DNA from: an uncultured bacterium
GTDB taxonomy: Bacteria > Cyanobacteriota > Vampirovibrionia > Gastranaerophilales > Gastranaerophilaceae
DNA: 64,000 bases
NCBI GenBank assembly: GCA_946622415.1
Contig: CAMOPX010000002.1
Coordinates: 124,001 to 188,000, forward strand
Direction: 5' to 3'
A program made the position numbers and the translations under genes. Under the pieces are notes generated by a model. The model was not told the origin of the DNA, ran no database searches, and was given only the letters and a program-made list of their open reading frames with translations. Of this stretch, positions 1 to 8,709 are shown piece by piece. Positions within the stretch are counted from its first letter, which is position 1; every line of letters begins with the position of its first letter.

Positions 1-126
1 GATAAAGACCCCGTTATTTCAAAAACAATTGAACTTATAAGAGTTATTCCGACAAAAGTTCAAAGACAAACTGCTCAAAATTTCCTCGAAGCCCTAAAAG
101 CAAGCGGGATAAGTTTAGAAGATTAA
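1..126 (+). CDS. C-terminal fragment of an unidentified protein
   Basis: An open frame enters from the left edge and ends at TAA 124-126, giving the last 41 residues (ending ASGISLED). The tail is probably helical and has no motif I recognise. Its stop codon overlaps the stop of the minus-strand gene at 123, so the two genes converge with four shared bases and no terminator between them. Confidence 0.6.
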   Translation, partial: DKDPVISKTIELIRVIPTKVQRQTAQNFLEALKASGISLED

Positions 127-320
127 TTTAGCGCAGATTCAATTTTATTTTTAGTTTTTTGAACCGATAGTGTAATCGTAGTGTATTTGTTTACCAAATT
201 ATTTCTATAATTATTCAACACTTTGCAATTCAGCATGATTGATTCAAGCGTTATCAATTTGTAAGGATTGATTTCGTTGTCGTATTTTTCCGAAATTGTT
301 TCATTTAGATTATCTAGCAT
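123..320 (-). CDS. Small hypothetical protein downstream of an ECF sigma factor
   Basis: A 65-residue, Asn/Lys-rich soluble protein with no signal peptide or membrane segment. It begins four bases after the stop of the sigma-factor gene at 325, so the two are almost certainly co-transcribed. I recognise no family. The position would suit a small regulator or cofactor of the sigma factor, but that is inference from context only. It lacks the membrane segment and zinc motif usual in anti-sigma factors. Confidence 0.6.
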   Translation of the reverse strand: MLDNLNETISEKYDNEINPYKLITLESIMLNCKVLNNYRNNLVNKYTTITLSVQKTKNKIESALN

Positions 321-324
321 ATTT

Positions 325-897
325 TTAACTTTTTTGATATTTTTCTATTTCGATTTGTACAATATCTCTTGCTCTTGCGATTCTTGATTTTACTGTGCCT
401 ATTGATGTTTTTGTTATATCGGATATATCTTTATAACTTAAACCTTGTATTTCTCTTAATGTTAGAGGCATTTTATAATGCATCGGTAAATTGTTTATTG
501 AATATTTTATTACTCTATCCATTTCATTCATTAATATTTTATCTTCAAGGTCTTGTTTTGTATCCGCTATGTCGAAAATGTTCTTATCATCTTCGTTTCT
601 CACTGAAAATCTGTTATATTCTTTTTTGGATTTTATTTTTCTTAAATAGTCATAGTAAGTATTAAGAATTATATGATTTAACCATGTTTTATACGATAAA
701 GGATTTTTTAATTTTGTAATATTAGAATATAGTTTAATTAAGATATTTTGAGCAATATCGTTAATATCTTCAGAATCTTTTTTCAAATACAATAACATTG
801 AATAAATATTTGTTTGTTCGGATTTAATCAGTTTGTTTATAGAATCTTCGTCGCCTTTTATTGCGGAATTTATTATATCAAATTTACTCTTATCCAT
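325..897 (-). CDS. RNA polymerase ECF-type sigma-70 factor
   Basis: A 190-residue protein with the two-domain layout of extracytoplasmic-function sigma factors. Region 2 lies about residues 12-90 (DINDIAQNILIKLY, then TWLNHIILNTYYDYLRK). Region 4 lies about residues 130-180, with the helix-turn-helix LSYKDISDITKTSIGTVKSR. The start is ATG at 897, and no Shine-Dalgarno sequence is visible upstream. A small protein of unknown role follows four bases downstream. No anti-sigma gene is recognisable beside it, so the inducing signal cannot be read from the locus. The family call is strong; the regulon is unknown. Confidence 0.9.
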   Translation of the reverse strand: MDKSKFDIINSAIKGDEDSINKLIKSEQTNIYSMLLYLKKDSEDINDIAQNILIKLYSNITKLKNPLSYKTWLNHIILNTYYDYLRKIKSKKEYNRFSVRNEDDKNIFDIADTKQDLEDKILMNEMDRVIKYSINNLPMHYKMPLTLREIQGLSYKDISDITKTSIGTVKSRIARARDIVQIEIEKYQKS

Positions 898-967
898 AAA
901 TTAAGACTATTAAAATTGATAGTATTTAGCTATAATCAGATATATATAGTTAAAGCGGTAATATTTT

Positions 968-1402
968 ATGCACGGCAATCTGAATATAAAGCATGTTATT
1001 TTATCAAAAGTAAAAAATATAAAATATTATTATATTGATAAAGATGAATCAATCAATCAACAAACGGATAAAATTGCAGCCATAATAAACAATAATTGTG
1101 ACATGTTGATTCTAAACGGTCAAAATGCCACATCAGATAAATTTTTAAATATTGCTAAACAAGCAAGACAATTGTGTTCGATTTTTAACGTTGTATTAAT
1201 AATTGATGAAAGATGTGATATTGCAAAAATTGTTGATTCTGATGGTATTGTTTTATCAAACTGTTCATATTCTACTAATGATGCTAAAAAAATAGTAGAT
1301 TGTGATAAATTATTTGGAATTTACGGAAATATAAATAATGAATCAATTGAGGATATCGACTTCACACTGTTTAAAGATAAGATTATAATAAGGAAGTTAT
1401 GA
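968..1402 (+). CDS. Truncated thiamine-phosphate-synthase/TenI-like protein
   Basis: At 144 residues this is well short of ThiE or TenI (about 200). Residues 40-105 match the middle of the TMP-TENI barrel: CDMLILNGQNAT, a helix, then VVLIIDERCDIAKIVDSDGI, where ThiE has its IIND-R-x-x-x-A and ADG-VHLGQ stretch. The HLGQ residues are replaced by VLSN, and the C-terminal phosphate-binding half is missing. Catalysis as a thiamine phosphate synthase is therefore doubtful; a degenerate or regulatory half-barrel is more likely. Its TGA overlaps the ATG of the NUDIX gene (ATGA), so the two are translationally coupled. The ATG at 968 has no clear ribosome-binding site. Confidence 0.7.
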   Translation: MHGNLNIKHVILSKVKNIKYYYIDKDESINQQTDKIAAIINNNCDMLILNGQNATSDKFLNIAKQARQLCSIFNVVLIIDERCDIAKIVDSDGIVLSNCSYSTNDAKKIVDCDKLFGIYGNINNESIEDIDFTLFKDKIIIRKL

Positions 1403-1965
1403 TAATTAATAAAACAAAATATTTGGAATTTAAATGCGGAAAATCGCCGACAGGAAGCGATTGGCACTATGTTAGAAGAACTAATGACTCAAAATCACAT
1501 GACAGTGCAGTATGCATTACAACAATTGTTAAAAAAGACAATAAATATAATTTTCTTCTGTTAAAAACCAGACGTCCGCCAATATATTCGGAAGCCAAAG
1601 CGGAATTTTGCATTGAATCTCCCGCAGGATTAATAGGGGATGAAATTACGGACGAAACGCTGTTAGAATGCGCTAAAAAGGAGTTACTTGAAGAAGCAGG
1701 AATTAAAGCCGATAAAATTTTTATAGAACTATACAATTCCTCTACTTCAGCAGGATTGAGTTCAGAAACCCTAACTTATGTCACATCAATTTCGGACGAT
1801 TATAAAACTGTTAATCAGCCTGTGACAGACGGAGGAATAATTGTTGAAAGATTTTTAGTTCCTGTTGATGAAATTCATCAATATTTGCAAAATATTGACC
1901 ATAAAAAATATTCAATAGCTTCTGCTACCGTTTGCGGAATATTTTTTGCGTTAATGAGAATATAA
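1399..1965 (+). CDS. NUDIX hydrolase, ADP-ribose pyrophosphatase-like
   Basis: A 188-residue NUDIX enzyme. The NUDIX box is at about residues 79-101 and reads G-x5-E-x7-KELLEEAGI, so the consensus Arg of REUXEE is Lys while the metal-binding glutamates are kept. The segment SPAGLIGDE just before the box, together with the length, fits the ADP-ribose/nucleoside-diphosphate-sugar branch rather than MutT. It overlaps the upstream TenI-like gene by four bases, which recalls the NUDIX-ThiE/TenI fusions of other bacteria. Substrate is not certain. Confidence 0.85.
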   Translation: MIINKTKYLEFKCGKSPTGSDWHYVRRTNDSKSHDSAVCITTIVKKDNKYNFLLLKTRRPPIYSEAKAEFCIESPAGLIGDEITDETLLECAKKELLEEAGIKADKIFIELYNSSTSAGLSSETLTYVTSISDDYKTVNQPVTDGGIIVERFLVPVDEIHQYLQNIDHKKYSIASATVCGIFFALMRI

Positions 1966-1966
1966 A

Positions 1967-3769
1967 TTATTCTTCATTCAAGGACAAAACCGCCATAAAT
2001 GCTTCTTGCGGAATTTCGACACGCCCAACGGATTTCATACGTTTTTTGCCGCGTTTTTGTTTTTCTAAAAGTTTTCTTTTTCTTGAAATGTCACCGCCAT
2101 AACATTTATCAAGAACGGATTTTCTCAGTGCTTTAATATTTGTTCTTGCAATAATTCTTCCGCCGATAGCGGCTTGTATTGCAACTTCAAAGAGTTGCCT
2201 CGGGATAATTTCTTTTAATTTGTTTGTTAGCTTTTGTCCGATATTATATGCACTATCTTTATGACAAATTACAGACAATGCATCAACTACTTCTCCCGCT
2301 AAAAGTATATCCATTTTAACAAGCTCTGATTTTTTATAATCCGAAAATTCATAGTCCATAGAAGCATAACCCTTTGAGCGCGATTTTAACTGATCATAAA
2401 AGTCGGTTATAACTTCAGATAGGGGTATTTGGTATTCAAGATTAACTCTTATATCGTCAATATATTGCATATTAACAAAAATACCGCGTTTGTCTTGACA
2501 TAATTCCATTAACGTTCCGACAAAATCGTTAGGTGTGAATATATTAACTTTGACATAAGGTTCTTCAATATATTCTCTATATTGCGCCTGTGGAAGCTCT
2601 GCGGGATTGTCAATTTCAACCATAGAGCCATCTGTTTTATAGACTCTATATATAACAGACGGTGCTGTTGTAATCAAAGATAAATTATATTCTCTTTCGA
2701 GTCTTTCTTGAGCAATTTCCATATGGAGCATACCCAAAAAACCGCATCTGAATCCAAAACCTAACGCATTTGATGTTTCGGGTACATATGTTATGGAGCT
2801 ATCAGAAAGTTTTAATTTTTCTAAAGATTCTTTTAATTCCTGATAATCTTCGTTATTAACTGGATATAATCCTGAAAATACCATCGGTTTTGCTTCTTTA
2901 TATCCTTCTAAAGGTTCATGTGCGGGATTTTCAACGTGGGTAATTGTATCTCCGACAAATCTTGTTATTTCTTTAATTGAACCTGCAAAATATCCTACTT
3001 CACCGGTTTTCAATTCGGGAACCTGATTTCTGTTCGGATTTAAGAAACCAAGTTCAATAACTTCAAATTCCCTTCCTGTCGCCATGAATTTAATTTTATC
3101 GCCAAGTTTAATGGAACCATCTACAACTTTGAAAAAGCATATAGTACCCAAATACGCATCATAAGCAGAGTCAAATACCAAAGCTCTTAAAGGTTTATCC
3201 GATGTATCGAGGGGCGCCGGAATATATTCAATAATTGCTTCTAATACTTTATCTATACCTTCGCCTGTTTTTGCACTCACAGGGATTGCGATTGATGCAT
3301 CTATTCCTAAAACATCTTCGATTTCTTGTCTTACTTTTTCAACATCTGCCGAAGGCAAATCAATTTTATTAATAACAGGTATTATTTCTAAATTCTGTTC
3401 CATAGCAAGATAAACATTGGCAAGAGTTTGAGCTTCTACACCCTGCGTAGCATCGACTATCAACAATGCACCTTCACAAGCAGCCAGAGAACGAGAAACT
3501 TCATAAGAAAAATCAACGTGACCGGGAGTATCAATAAGGTTTAAAATATATTCTTTACCGTCATGTGCTTTGTAGTTCATTTTAGCAGCATTCAGTTTTA
3601 TTGTAATACCGCGTTCGCGTTCAATATCCATTGTGTCTAGCAGCTGATCCTGCATATCACGTTTTGATATTGTATTTGTTGCTTCGAGCAATCTATCTGC
3701 AAGTGTTGATTTACCATGGTCAATATGCGCAATGATACTAAAATTTCTTATGTGTTCAAGTTTTTTCAT
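1967..3769 (-). CDS. lepA: Elongation factor 4 (LepA), ribosome back-translocase GTPase
   Basis: A 600-residue translational GTPase. It has the G1 motif AHIDHGKS near residue 11, then DTPGHVDF and NKIDLP, followed by the elongation-factor domains and the LepA-specific basic C-terminus ([17 protein letters not shown]). An upstream TTG would extend it by 11 residues, but the ATG at 3769 matches the family's usual N-terminus. A TATAAT ends six bases before this ATG and there is no Shine-Dalgarno sequence, suggesting a leaderless transcript. It converges with the NUDIX gene one base away. Confidence 0.97.
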   Translation of the reverse strand: MKKLEHIRNFSIIAHIDHGKSTLADRLLEATNTISKRDMQDQLLDTMDIERERGITIKLNAAKMNYKAHDGKEYILNLIDTPGHVDFSYEVSRSLAACEGALLIVDATQGVEAQTLANVYLAMEQNLEIIPVINKIDLPSADVEKVRQEIEDVLGIDASIAIPVSAKTGEGIDKVLEAIIEYIPAPLDTSDKPLRALVFDSAYDAYLGTICFFKVVDGSIKLGDKIKFMATGREFEVIELGFLNPNRNQVPELKTGEVGYFAGSIKEITRFVGDTITHVENPAHEPLEGYKEAKPMVFSGLYPVNNEDYQELKESLEKLKLSDSSITYVPETSNALGFGFRCGFLGMLHMEIAQERLEREYNLSLITTAPSVIYRVYKTDGSMVEIDNPAELPQAQYREYIEEPYVKVNIFTPNDFVGTLMELCQDKRGIFVNMQYIDDIRVNLEYQIPLSEVITDFYDQLKSRSKGYASMDYEFSDYKKSELVKMDILLAGEVVDALSVICHKDSAYNIGQKLTNKLKEIIPRQLFEVAIQAAIGGRIIARTNIKALRKSVLDKCYGGDISRKRKLLEKQKRGKKRMKSVGRVEIPQEAFMAVLSLNEE

Positions 3770-3775
3770 ATAAAA

Positions 3776-3781
3776 ATTATA
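3776..3781 (-). promoter_or_regulatory. -10 element of lepA, probable leaderless start
   Basis: On the minus strand TATAAT is followed by TTTTAT and then the lepA ATG. A transcription start at the usual distance would fall on the A of the ATG. The -35 is weak (TTGTCT or TTTGTC, 15-16 bases upstream). Confidence 0.5.
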
Positions 3782-3850
3782 CAATAAAAAAATATCAGAC
3801 AAACTTAAATAAAAACTGATTAAAATATATAAACTATTTTTTAATCACAC

Positions 3851-3883
3851 TTGAAATTTTTTTTTCAACAAATAAAATATAAT
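3851..3883 (+). promoter_or_regulatory. Probable rpmE promoter
   Basis: TTGAAA at 3851 is followed 16 bases later by TAAAAT (3873), which runs into a second hexamer TATAAT (3878-3883). Either can serve as the -10. The leader to the rpmE ATG is short and carries an AAAGGA ribosome-binding site. Confidence 0.5.
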
Positions 3884-3912
3884 TAAGATATCATCACTAA
3901 AAGGAAAAAACA

Positions 3913-4113
3913 ATGAAAAAAGATATTCATCCCGATTACAAAAAAACTACAATAAAATGTGTTTGCGGTAACGAAATTGAAACCGGTTCTGTTGAAGAAA
4001 ACATTACGGTTGAAATTTGCAACGCTTGCCACCCATTTTATACAGGTAATCAAAAGATTCTTGACTCCGAAGGTAGAGTTGAAAGATTCAAAAAACGTTA
4101 CGAAAAGAAATAG
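3913..4113 (+). CDS. rpmE: 50S ribosomal protein L31, zinc-binding form
   Basis: A 66-residue ribosomal protein L31 of the Cys-containing type. CxC (KCVCGN) and CxxC ([11 protein letters not shown]) supply four zinc ligands. HPFYTG and the basic end RFKKRYEKK are characteristic. AAAGGA lies about seven bases before the ATG. A strong hairpin terminator follows at 4122. Keeping the Cys form suggests L31 can act as a zinc reserve, as in other bacteria; no Cys-less copy is seen here. Confidence 0.97.
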   Translation: MKKDIHPDYKKTTIKCVCGNEIETGSVEENITVEICNACHPFYTGNQKILDSEGRVERFKKRYEKK

Positions 4114-4121
4114 TTTTACAG

Positions 4122-4155
4122 TTTTAGGCTGGTATAATCTACCAGCCTAAAATTT
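4122..4155 (+). terminator. Rho-independent terminator after rpmE
   Basis: A perfect 12-bp stem (TTTTAGGCTGGT / ACCAGCCTAAAA) with a 7-nt loop, followed by TTTATTT. It separates rpmE from thyX. Confidence 0.85.
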
Positions 4156-4172
4156 ATTTGGGAGAATTTGAA

Positions 4173-4865
4173 TTGGAAAAAGAACTAGAAGTTGAATTAA
4201 TTTCAATTCCCGACAATCTGCTTGATGTAATATATACAGCTTGCAGAACTTGTTATAGTGCCGACGGTGCGGTTGAAATATTTAATAAAATAACAGACGA
4301 TAACGAAAAGAAACTTAATTTAATCAGACGCGTTATTTCTTCGGGGCATTATTCGACTATTGAACATATTCAATTGTCTTTTGCAATAAACAATATTTCT
4401 CGTGCCGCAACGCACCAGCTTGTGCGCCACAGGCACATGAGTTTCTCTCAAAAATCACAAAGATATGTCAAAGAAAAAGGGGATTTTGACTATATTATTC
4501 CTGCGTCAATAAAGAATAATACAGAATTATTAAAAAAGTTTACCGAACATATGAATAACGTTGCCTCGCTATATGAATATTTTGTACAAAACGATATTAA
4601 AGCGGAAGATGCAAGAGCTATTCTCCCAAATGCTGCAGCAAGTTCACTTGTCGCAAGTTTAAATTTGAGAGAATTAATTCATCTTGCTAATTTAAGATTA
4701 TGTACAAGAGCACAATTGGAAATCAGACAGTTGACCAAAAAAATGTGTGAACTTGTTGTGGAACGTGAGCCTTGGTTAAAAGAACATCTTGTTCCGAAAT
4801 GCGAACGTTTAGGCTACTGTGACGAAGATAAATCTTGCGGAAGGATGAAAACTAAAAATGGATAA
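4173..4865 (+). CDS. thyX: Flavin-dependent thymidylate synthase ThyX
   Basis: Makes dTMP from dUMP using FAD, methylene-tetrahydrofolate and NADPH. The ThyX signature RHRxxSxxxxSxR is present ([13 protein letters not shown], about residue 86), and [13 protein letters not shown] carries conserved FAD/dUMP-contact residues. I place the start at TTG 4173 because GGAG (4161-4164) sits eight bases before it. The more upstream TTG at 4158 would put that GGAG inside the gene. The protein is 230 residues, normal for ThyX, with a Cys-rich tail. It overlaps prfA by eight bases. Confidence 0.95.
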   Translation: MEKELEVELISIPDNLLDVIYTACRTCYSADGAVEIFNKITDDNEKKLNLIRRVISSGHYSTIEHIQLSFAINNISRAATHQLVRHRHMSFSQKSQRYVKEKGDFDYIIPASIKNNTELLKKFTEHMNNVASLYEYFVQNDIKAEDARAILPNAAASSLVASLNLRELIHLANLRLCTRAQLEIRQLTKKMCELVVEREPWLKEHLVPKCERLGYCDEDKSCGRMKTKNG

Positions 4866-5949
4866 TTCAATGTTTGAAAAAGTAGAACGTATTGAAAAAC
4901 GTTACCAAGAACTCGGACAAATTATTCAAAAGCCCGAAGTAATTCAAGACTATGAAAAATTCCGTGATTTATCCAAACAACGCAAAACCATGGAAGAAAC
5001 GGTTGATATTTATTACAAATATAAATCAGCAAAAGAAGCCATTGACGAAGCTCGTCAAATGCTGCATTCCGAAAAAGATTCTTCAATGCGCGAATTTTTA
5101 AATGGCGAAATTACGGATAACGAAGCAAAAATCGAACAATATGAGCAAAGATTAAAGGTACTGCTTTTACCTCGTGACCCTATGGATGATAAGGATATCA
5201 TGCTTGAAATCAGAGGTTCTGCCGGCGGTGACGAAGCAAATATTTTTGCCGGCGATTTGATGAGAATGTATCTCAGATATGCTCAAACAAAAGGTTGGGA
5301 AACAAAAATTTTATCAATAAACGAATGTGAAGCAGGCGGTGTATCTGAAGTTGTAATTTCTATCAAAGGTGATGCCGTGTATTCACAATTAAAATATGAA
5401 TCAGGCGTACACAGAGTACAAAGAGTACCACAAACAGAATCGCAGGGCAGAGTCCATACATCCACAGCAACGGTTGCCGTTATGCCTGAAGTTGACGATG
5501 TCGAAATTGAATTAAATATGAACGATATAGAAATAACCACTGCTCGTTCAGGCGGTGCAGGCGGACAAAACGTTAACAAAGTTGAAACCGCAGCAAGAGT
5601 ATTTCACAAGCCGACAGGTATTATGATATTCTGCACAGAAGAACGTTCGCAACTTCAAAACAAAGAAAGAGCTTTGCAAATCTTAAAAGCAAAATTGTAT
5701 GATATGGAAGTTCAAAAGCAAATGCAAGAAGTGACCGATTTAAGACGTTCGCAAGTCGGTACCGGCGACAGGTCAGAAAGAATCAGAACATATAACTTCC
5801 CGCAAGGCAGATTAACTGACCACAGAATCGGTCAAAATTTGGATGTAAGAGAAGTTATTGAAGGAAATCTGGATAAATTAATCACAATGTTAATTGAATA
5901 CGACCAAAAATTAAAACTTGAAAAACTTGCTCAATCAGATGAAAAATAA
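4858..5949 (+). CDS. prfA: Peptide chain release factor 1
   Basis: A 363-residue class I release factor reading UAA/UAG. The catalytic GGQ lies in [15 protein letters not shown] near residue 235. The codon-recognition region carries PQT ([14 protein letters not shown]), the PxT type of RF1 rather than the SPF of RF2. It overlaps the 3' end of thyX by eight bases. No PrmC methyltransferase gene follows it here, unlike many genomes. A bidirectional terminator ends the operon. Confidence 0.97.
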   Translation: MDNSMFEKVERIEKRYQELGQIIQKPEVIQDYEKFRDLSKQRKTMEETVDIYYKYKSAKEAIDEARQMLHSEKDSSMREFLNGEITDNEAKIEQYEQRLKVLLLPRDPMDDKDIMLEIRGSAGGDEANIFAGDLMRMYLRYAQTKGWETKILSINECEAGGVSEVVISIKGDAVYSQLKYESGVHRVQRVPQTESQGRVHTSTATVAVMPEVDDVEIELNMNDIEITTARSGGAGGQNVNKVETAARVFHKPTGIMIFCTEERSQLQNKERALQILKAKLYDMEVQKQMQEVTDLRRSQVGTGDRSERIRTYNFPQGRLTDHRIGQNLDVREVIEGNLDKLITMLIEYDQKLKLEKLAQSDEK

Positions 5950-5964
5950 AATAAAAATATAAAT

Positions 5965-5995
5965 AAAAATGACGGTTCTTAAACCGTCATTTTTA
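5965..5995. terminator. Bidirectional terminator between prfA and the BI-1 family gene
   Basis: Stem ATGACGGTT / AACCGTCAT flanked by an A-run on one side and a T-run on the other, so it can stop transcription from both converging genes. Confidence 0.85.
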
Positions 5996-6011
5996 TGTTT
6001 AACTTATATAA

Positions 6012-6749
6012 TTATTTCCTGCTATTCAATTGTGCAAGTAGTCTTAAAACTTCTAAATATAACCAAATCAAAGTTACAAGTAATGAAAAACCGAAATACC
6101 ATTCAAAATATTTTGGCGCACCGTAACTTGCAAAATTATCAATTGAATCAAAGTCCGTGATGAAATTTAAAGCTGCAATAACGCATATAAACAAAGATAT
6201 GCCTATTCCCATTAAACCACCGTTAAATATCATTAAAGGATGACCAAATAAAGATAATACAATAGAAATCAAGTAAAAAACAGCTATGCCTAGTGTTGCA
6301 GTAAAAACAACTCTTTTAAATTTCTCTGTTGCTACAATTAAACCGGTTTTATATAAAAATAACATTGCAAAAAGTGTTACAAATGTAATACCGACTGCGT
6401 TTTGAACAATGCCATCAAACATAGAACCATAAGAAAACGATATTGCACCAACTGCCAATCCTTCACAAATAGCATAAACAGGCGAAGTTATAGGCGAATA
6501 CTTAGGATTAATAACCGTAAATATGCATAAAATAAAGCCTGCAACAAAACCGACTATCATAAGCAAATATGCTTTATCGCTGAATCCTCTTGCCAATAAA
6601 TCCCATACGCCGTACGCAGAAAGCACGGTTATAAGCAAAAGCAGAGATGTTTTATTAACTACTCCTGATTTTGTCATCGGTTCAATTGATGTCATATCCT
6701 CATCGAAAGCAAAATCCCTATTAATCATGGGATTTGATGTTTTTTGCAT
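6012..6749 (-). CDS. Bax inhibitor-1/YccA-like integral membrane protein
   Basis: A 245-residue protein with a short cytoplasmic start (NPMINRDFAFDED, then GVVNKTSLLLL) and about seven membrane segments. The layout of NP..NRDF, NKT near the first helix, and NPKYSP..SPVYAICEGLAVGAIS fits the bacterial BaxI_1 branch of the BI-1 superfamily. A late acidic motif (FITDFDSID) matches the Asp-rich segment proposed to control ion leak in BI-1 proteins. GGAG lies seven bases upstream of the ATG. Function in bacteria is poorly defined; a calcium/proton leak role is inferred from the family. Confidence 0.9.
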   Translation of the reverse strand: MQKTSNPMINRDFAFDEDMTSIEPMTKSGVVNKTSLLLLITVLSAYGVWDLLARGFSDKAYLLMIVGFVAGFILCIFTVINPKYSPITSPVYAICEGLAVGAISFSYGSMFDGIVQNAVGITFVTLFAMLFLYKTGLIVATEKFKRVVFTATLGIAVFYLISIVLSLFGHPLMIFNGGLMGIGISLFICVIAALNFITDFDSIDNFASYGAPKYFEWYFGFSLLVTLIWLYLEVLRLLAQLNSRK

Positions 6750-6778
6750 TTAACTAACTCCTTTTTATTTTTTTACAA

Positions 6779-6808
6779 TTGAATTATACAATATTTTATT
6801 GTTAAAAT
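6779..6808 (+). promoter_or_regulatory. coaE promoter, probable leaderless start
   Basis: TTGAAT (6779-6784), an 18-bp spacer, TAAAAT (6803-6808), then AAAGCT and the coaE ATG at 6815. The expected transcription start coincides with the ATG, and no Shine-Dalgarno sequence is present. Confidence 0.6.
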
Positions 6809-6814
6809 AAAGCT

Positions 6815-7357
6815 ATGCTAAAAATCGGTCTTACAGGTAATATTGCATCAGGAAAGTCGGAAGTTGAAAAAATATTATCCGATATGGGCTATATTGTCTA
6901 TGATTTGGATATAATAACCCACAAACTGTACAACGAAGAAAATATTAAAAAACAAATAATAAACGAATTTAAAACTTTAGATAGATCTGAAATTGCAAAA
7001 ATTGTTTTTTCTGACAAAAATAAGCTAAAACTTCTTGAAAACATTATTTATCCGGAATTAAAAAAATTTATTTCAAATTTAAAATTCGATGAAATTGTAT
7101 TTATTTCCGGCGCATTGATATATGAAGCGGGTTTTGATTATTTATTTGATAAAATCATTTTTGTTGATTCTTCATATGAAACCAGATTTTTAAGACTTAA
7201 AAAAAGAAACAATTTATCTGATGAAGAGGCAAAAAACAGAATGGATATTCAAAATTCTGATAACAAATCAAAAGCAGATTTTATAATAGAAAATAATTCC
7301 ACTATCAATAACCTTAAAAAACAAGTAATAGAAACGTTAGAAAAAATCACAAATTAA
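6815..7357 (+). CDS. coaE: Dephospho-CoA kinase
   Basis: Last step of coenzyme A synthesis: ATP-dependent phosphorylation of the 3'-OH of dephospho-CoA. The Walker A motif is GNIASGKS at residues 8-15, followed by the CoaE-typical YDLDIITHKLY segment. RFLRLKKRN..SDEEAKNRM is the lid and adenine region. At 180 residues it is slightly short for the family (about 200), trimmed near the C-terminus. Probable leaderless mRNA. der follows 24 bases later. Confidence 0.95.
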   Translation: MLKIGLTGNIASGKSEVEKILSDMGYIVYDLDIITHKLYNEENIKKQIINEFKTLDRSEIAKIVFSDKNKLKLLENIIYPELKKFISNLKFDEIVFISGALIYEAGFDYLFDKIIFVDSSYETRFLRLKKRNNLSDEEAKNRMDIQNSDNKSKADFIIENNSTINNLKKQVIETLEKITN

Positions 7358-7368
7358 TTTTTTTATAT

Positions 7369-7374
7369 TATAAT
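7369..7374 (+). promoter_or_regulatory. -10 element directly before der
   Basis: TATAAT followed by six T residues and then the der ATG at 7381. There is no Shine-Dalgarno sequence and the -35 is poor, so der may be transcribed both from here as a leaderless message and from the coaE promoter. Confidence 0.45.
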
Positions 7375-7380
7375 TTTTTT

Positions 7381-8703
7381 ATGAAGGAAAAAGTTATTGC
7401 AGTAGTCGGAAGACCTAATGTCGGAAAATCCACTCTCGTAAACAGAATAGCAGGAAAAAGACTTTCTATAGTTGATGATAAACCCAATATCACAAGAGAT
7501 AGAATCTATATTGATGCGGAATGGCAAGGTAAAAAATTTATCCTCATTGACACGGGAGGTATTGTTGAGGGCAATAATGATGAATTTACGGATAATATCA
7601 ATGCTCAAGTTGATATTGCAATAAATGAAGCTGATTTAATTTTATTTTTAACTGATGCAAAATCAGGATTAAATCCATATGATTACGATATTGCGAATAA
7701 ATTAAGACAGATTAAAAAGAGAGTTCTTCTTGTTGTAAATAAAGTCGATTCTATTCATCAAAAAGATAATACGGCAGAATTTTGGGAACTGGGTTTTGAT
7801 AATATGTATTTATTATCCGCGCTCCATGGTGATGGCGGTGTAGGTGATTTATTGGATGAAATAACATCAGACATAAAAATCCAAGATGTATCCGAATCTA
7901 ACGAAGAAGATAACGCAATCAAAATCGCTATTGTCGGAAAACCAAATGCCGGTAAAAGTTCAATTTTAAATAACTTATTAAAAAAACAAAGAGCAATAGT
8001 AAGCGATGTTTCCGGTACTACACGAGATTCTATTGATGAAGAAATTATATTTGAAGATAAAGTATTCAGACTTATCGATACTGCAGGAATAAGAAAAAAA
8101 TCAAAAGTCGATTACGGTGTTGAAATGTTTGCCGTAGATAGAGCAATTAGAGCAATCAGAGAATGTGATGTTGCTTTGCTTGTAATAGATTCCACGGAAG
8201 GTTTGTCGGATCAGGATAAAAAAATTGCATCAATAGCAGAAGAAGCAGGTTGCGGCTTGATTTTAGCTTTTAACAAATGGGATTTAATTAAAAATGTCCA
8301 AACACATATATTTGAAAAAGAAATCGAATCACAGGCTCCGTTTTTAAATTATGCGGAAAAAATTTATATCTCAGCAAAAACAGGCCAAAGACTTGATAAT
8401 ATATTTAAAAAAGCAATTGATGTTCAAGAACAAAGAGGAAAAAGGATTTCAACAGGATTATTAAATAAAATTGTAAATGAAGCATATTGTCTTAATCCTC
8501 CGACATCAATTAAAGGCAAAAGCCTTAAAATATACTATACAACTCAAGCTAAAGCAAATCCGCCGACATTTGTTATATTTATTAATAATAAAGACCTGGT
8601 TCAGGATAATTATAAAAGATACATCAACAAAAAGTTCAGAGAAAATTTTGGTTTTAAAGGAACGCCAATCGTTATATCATACAGACCAAAGGGAGAAAAA
8701 TAG
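7381..8703 (+). CDS. der: Ribosome-assembly GTPase Der (EngA)
   Basis: Tandem GTPase acting in 50S subunit maturation. The first G domain has GRPNVGKS (residue 9) with DTGG and NKVD. The second has GKPNAGKS (about residue 183) with DTAG and NKWD. A C-terminal KH-like domain starts near residue 350 and ends FKGTPIVISYRPKGE, as usual. 440 residues, full length. Followed six bases later by plsY, whose GAGG ribosome-binding site overlaps the der stop region. Confidence 0.98.
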   Translation: MKEKVIAVVGRPNVGKSTLVNRIAGKRLSIVDDKPNITRDRIYIDAEWQGKKFILIDTGGIVEGNNDEFTDNINAQVDIAINEADLILFLTDAKSGLNPYDYDIANKLRQIKKRVLLVVNKVDSIHQKDNTAEFWELGFDNMYLLSALHGDGGVGDLLDEITSDIKIQDVSESNEEDNAIKIAIVGKPNAGKSSILNNLLKKQRAIVSDVSGTTRDSIDEEIIFEDKVFRLIDTAGIRKKSKVDYGVEMFAVDRAIRAIRECDVALLVIDSTEGLSDQDKKIASIAEEAGCGLILAFNKWDLIKNVQTHIFEKEIESQAPFLNYAEKIYISAKTGQRLDNIFKKAIDVQEQRGKRISTGLLNKIVNEAYCLNPPTSIKGKSLKIYYTTQAKANPPTFVIFINNKDLVQDNYKRYINKKFRENFGFKGTPIVISYRPKGEK

Positions 8704-8709
8704 AGGTTT

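Noticed and set aside
3770-3802. TTG extension of LepA by 11 residues
   Set aside because: Non-ATG start without a ribosome-binding site; the extension is not seen in the family, and TATAAT overlaps it.
4158-4172. TTG at 4158 as the thyX start
   Set aside because: GGAG at 4161-4164 would lie inside the gene; the TTG at 4173 has that GGAG at proper spacing.
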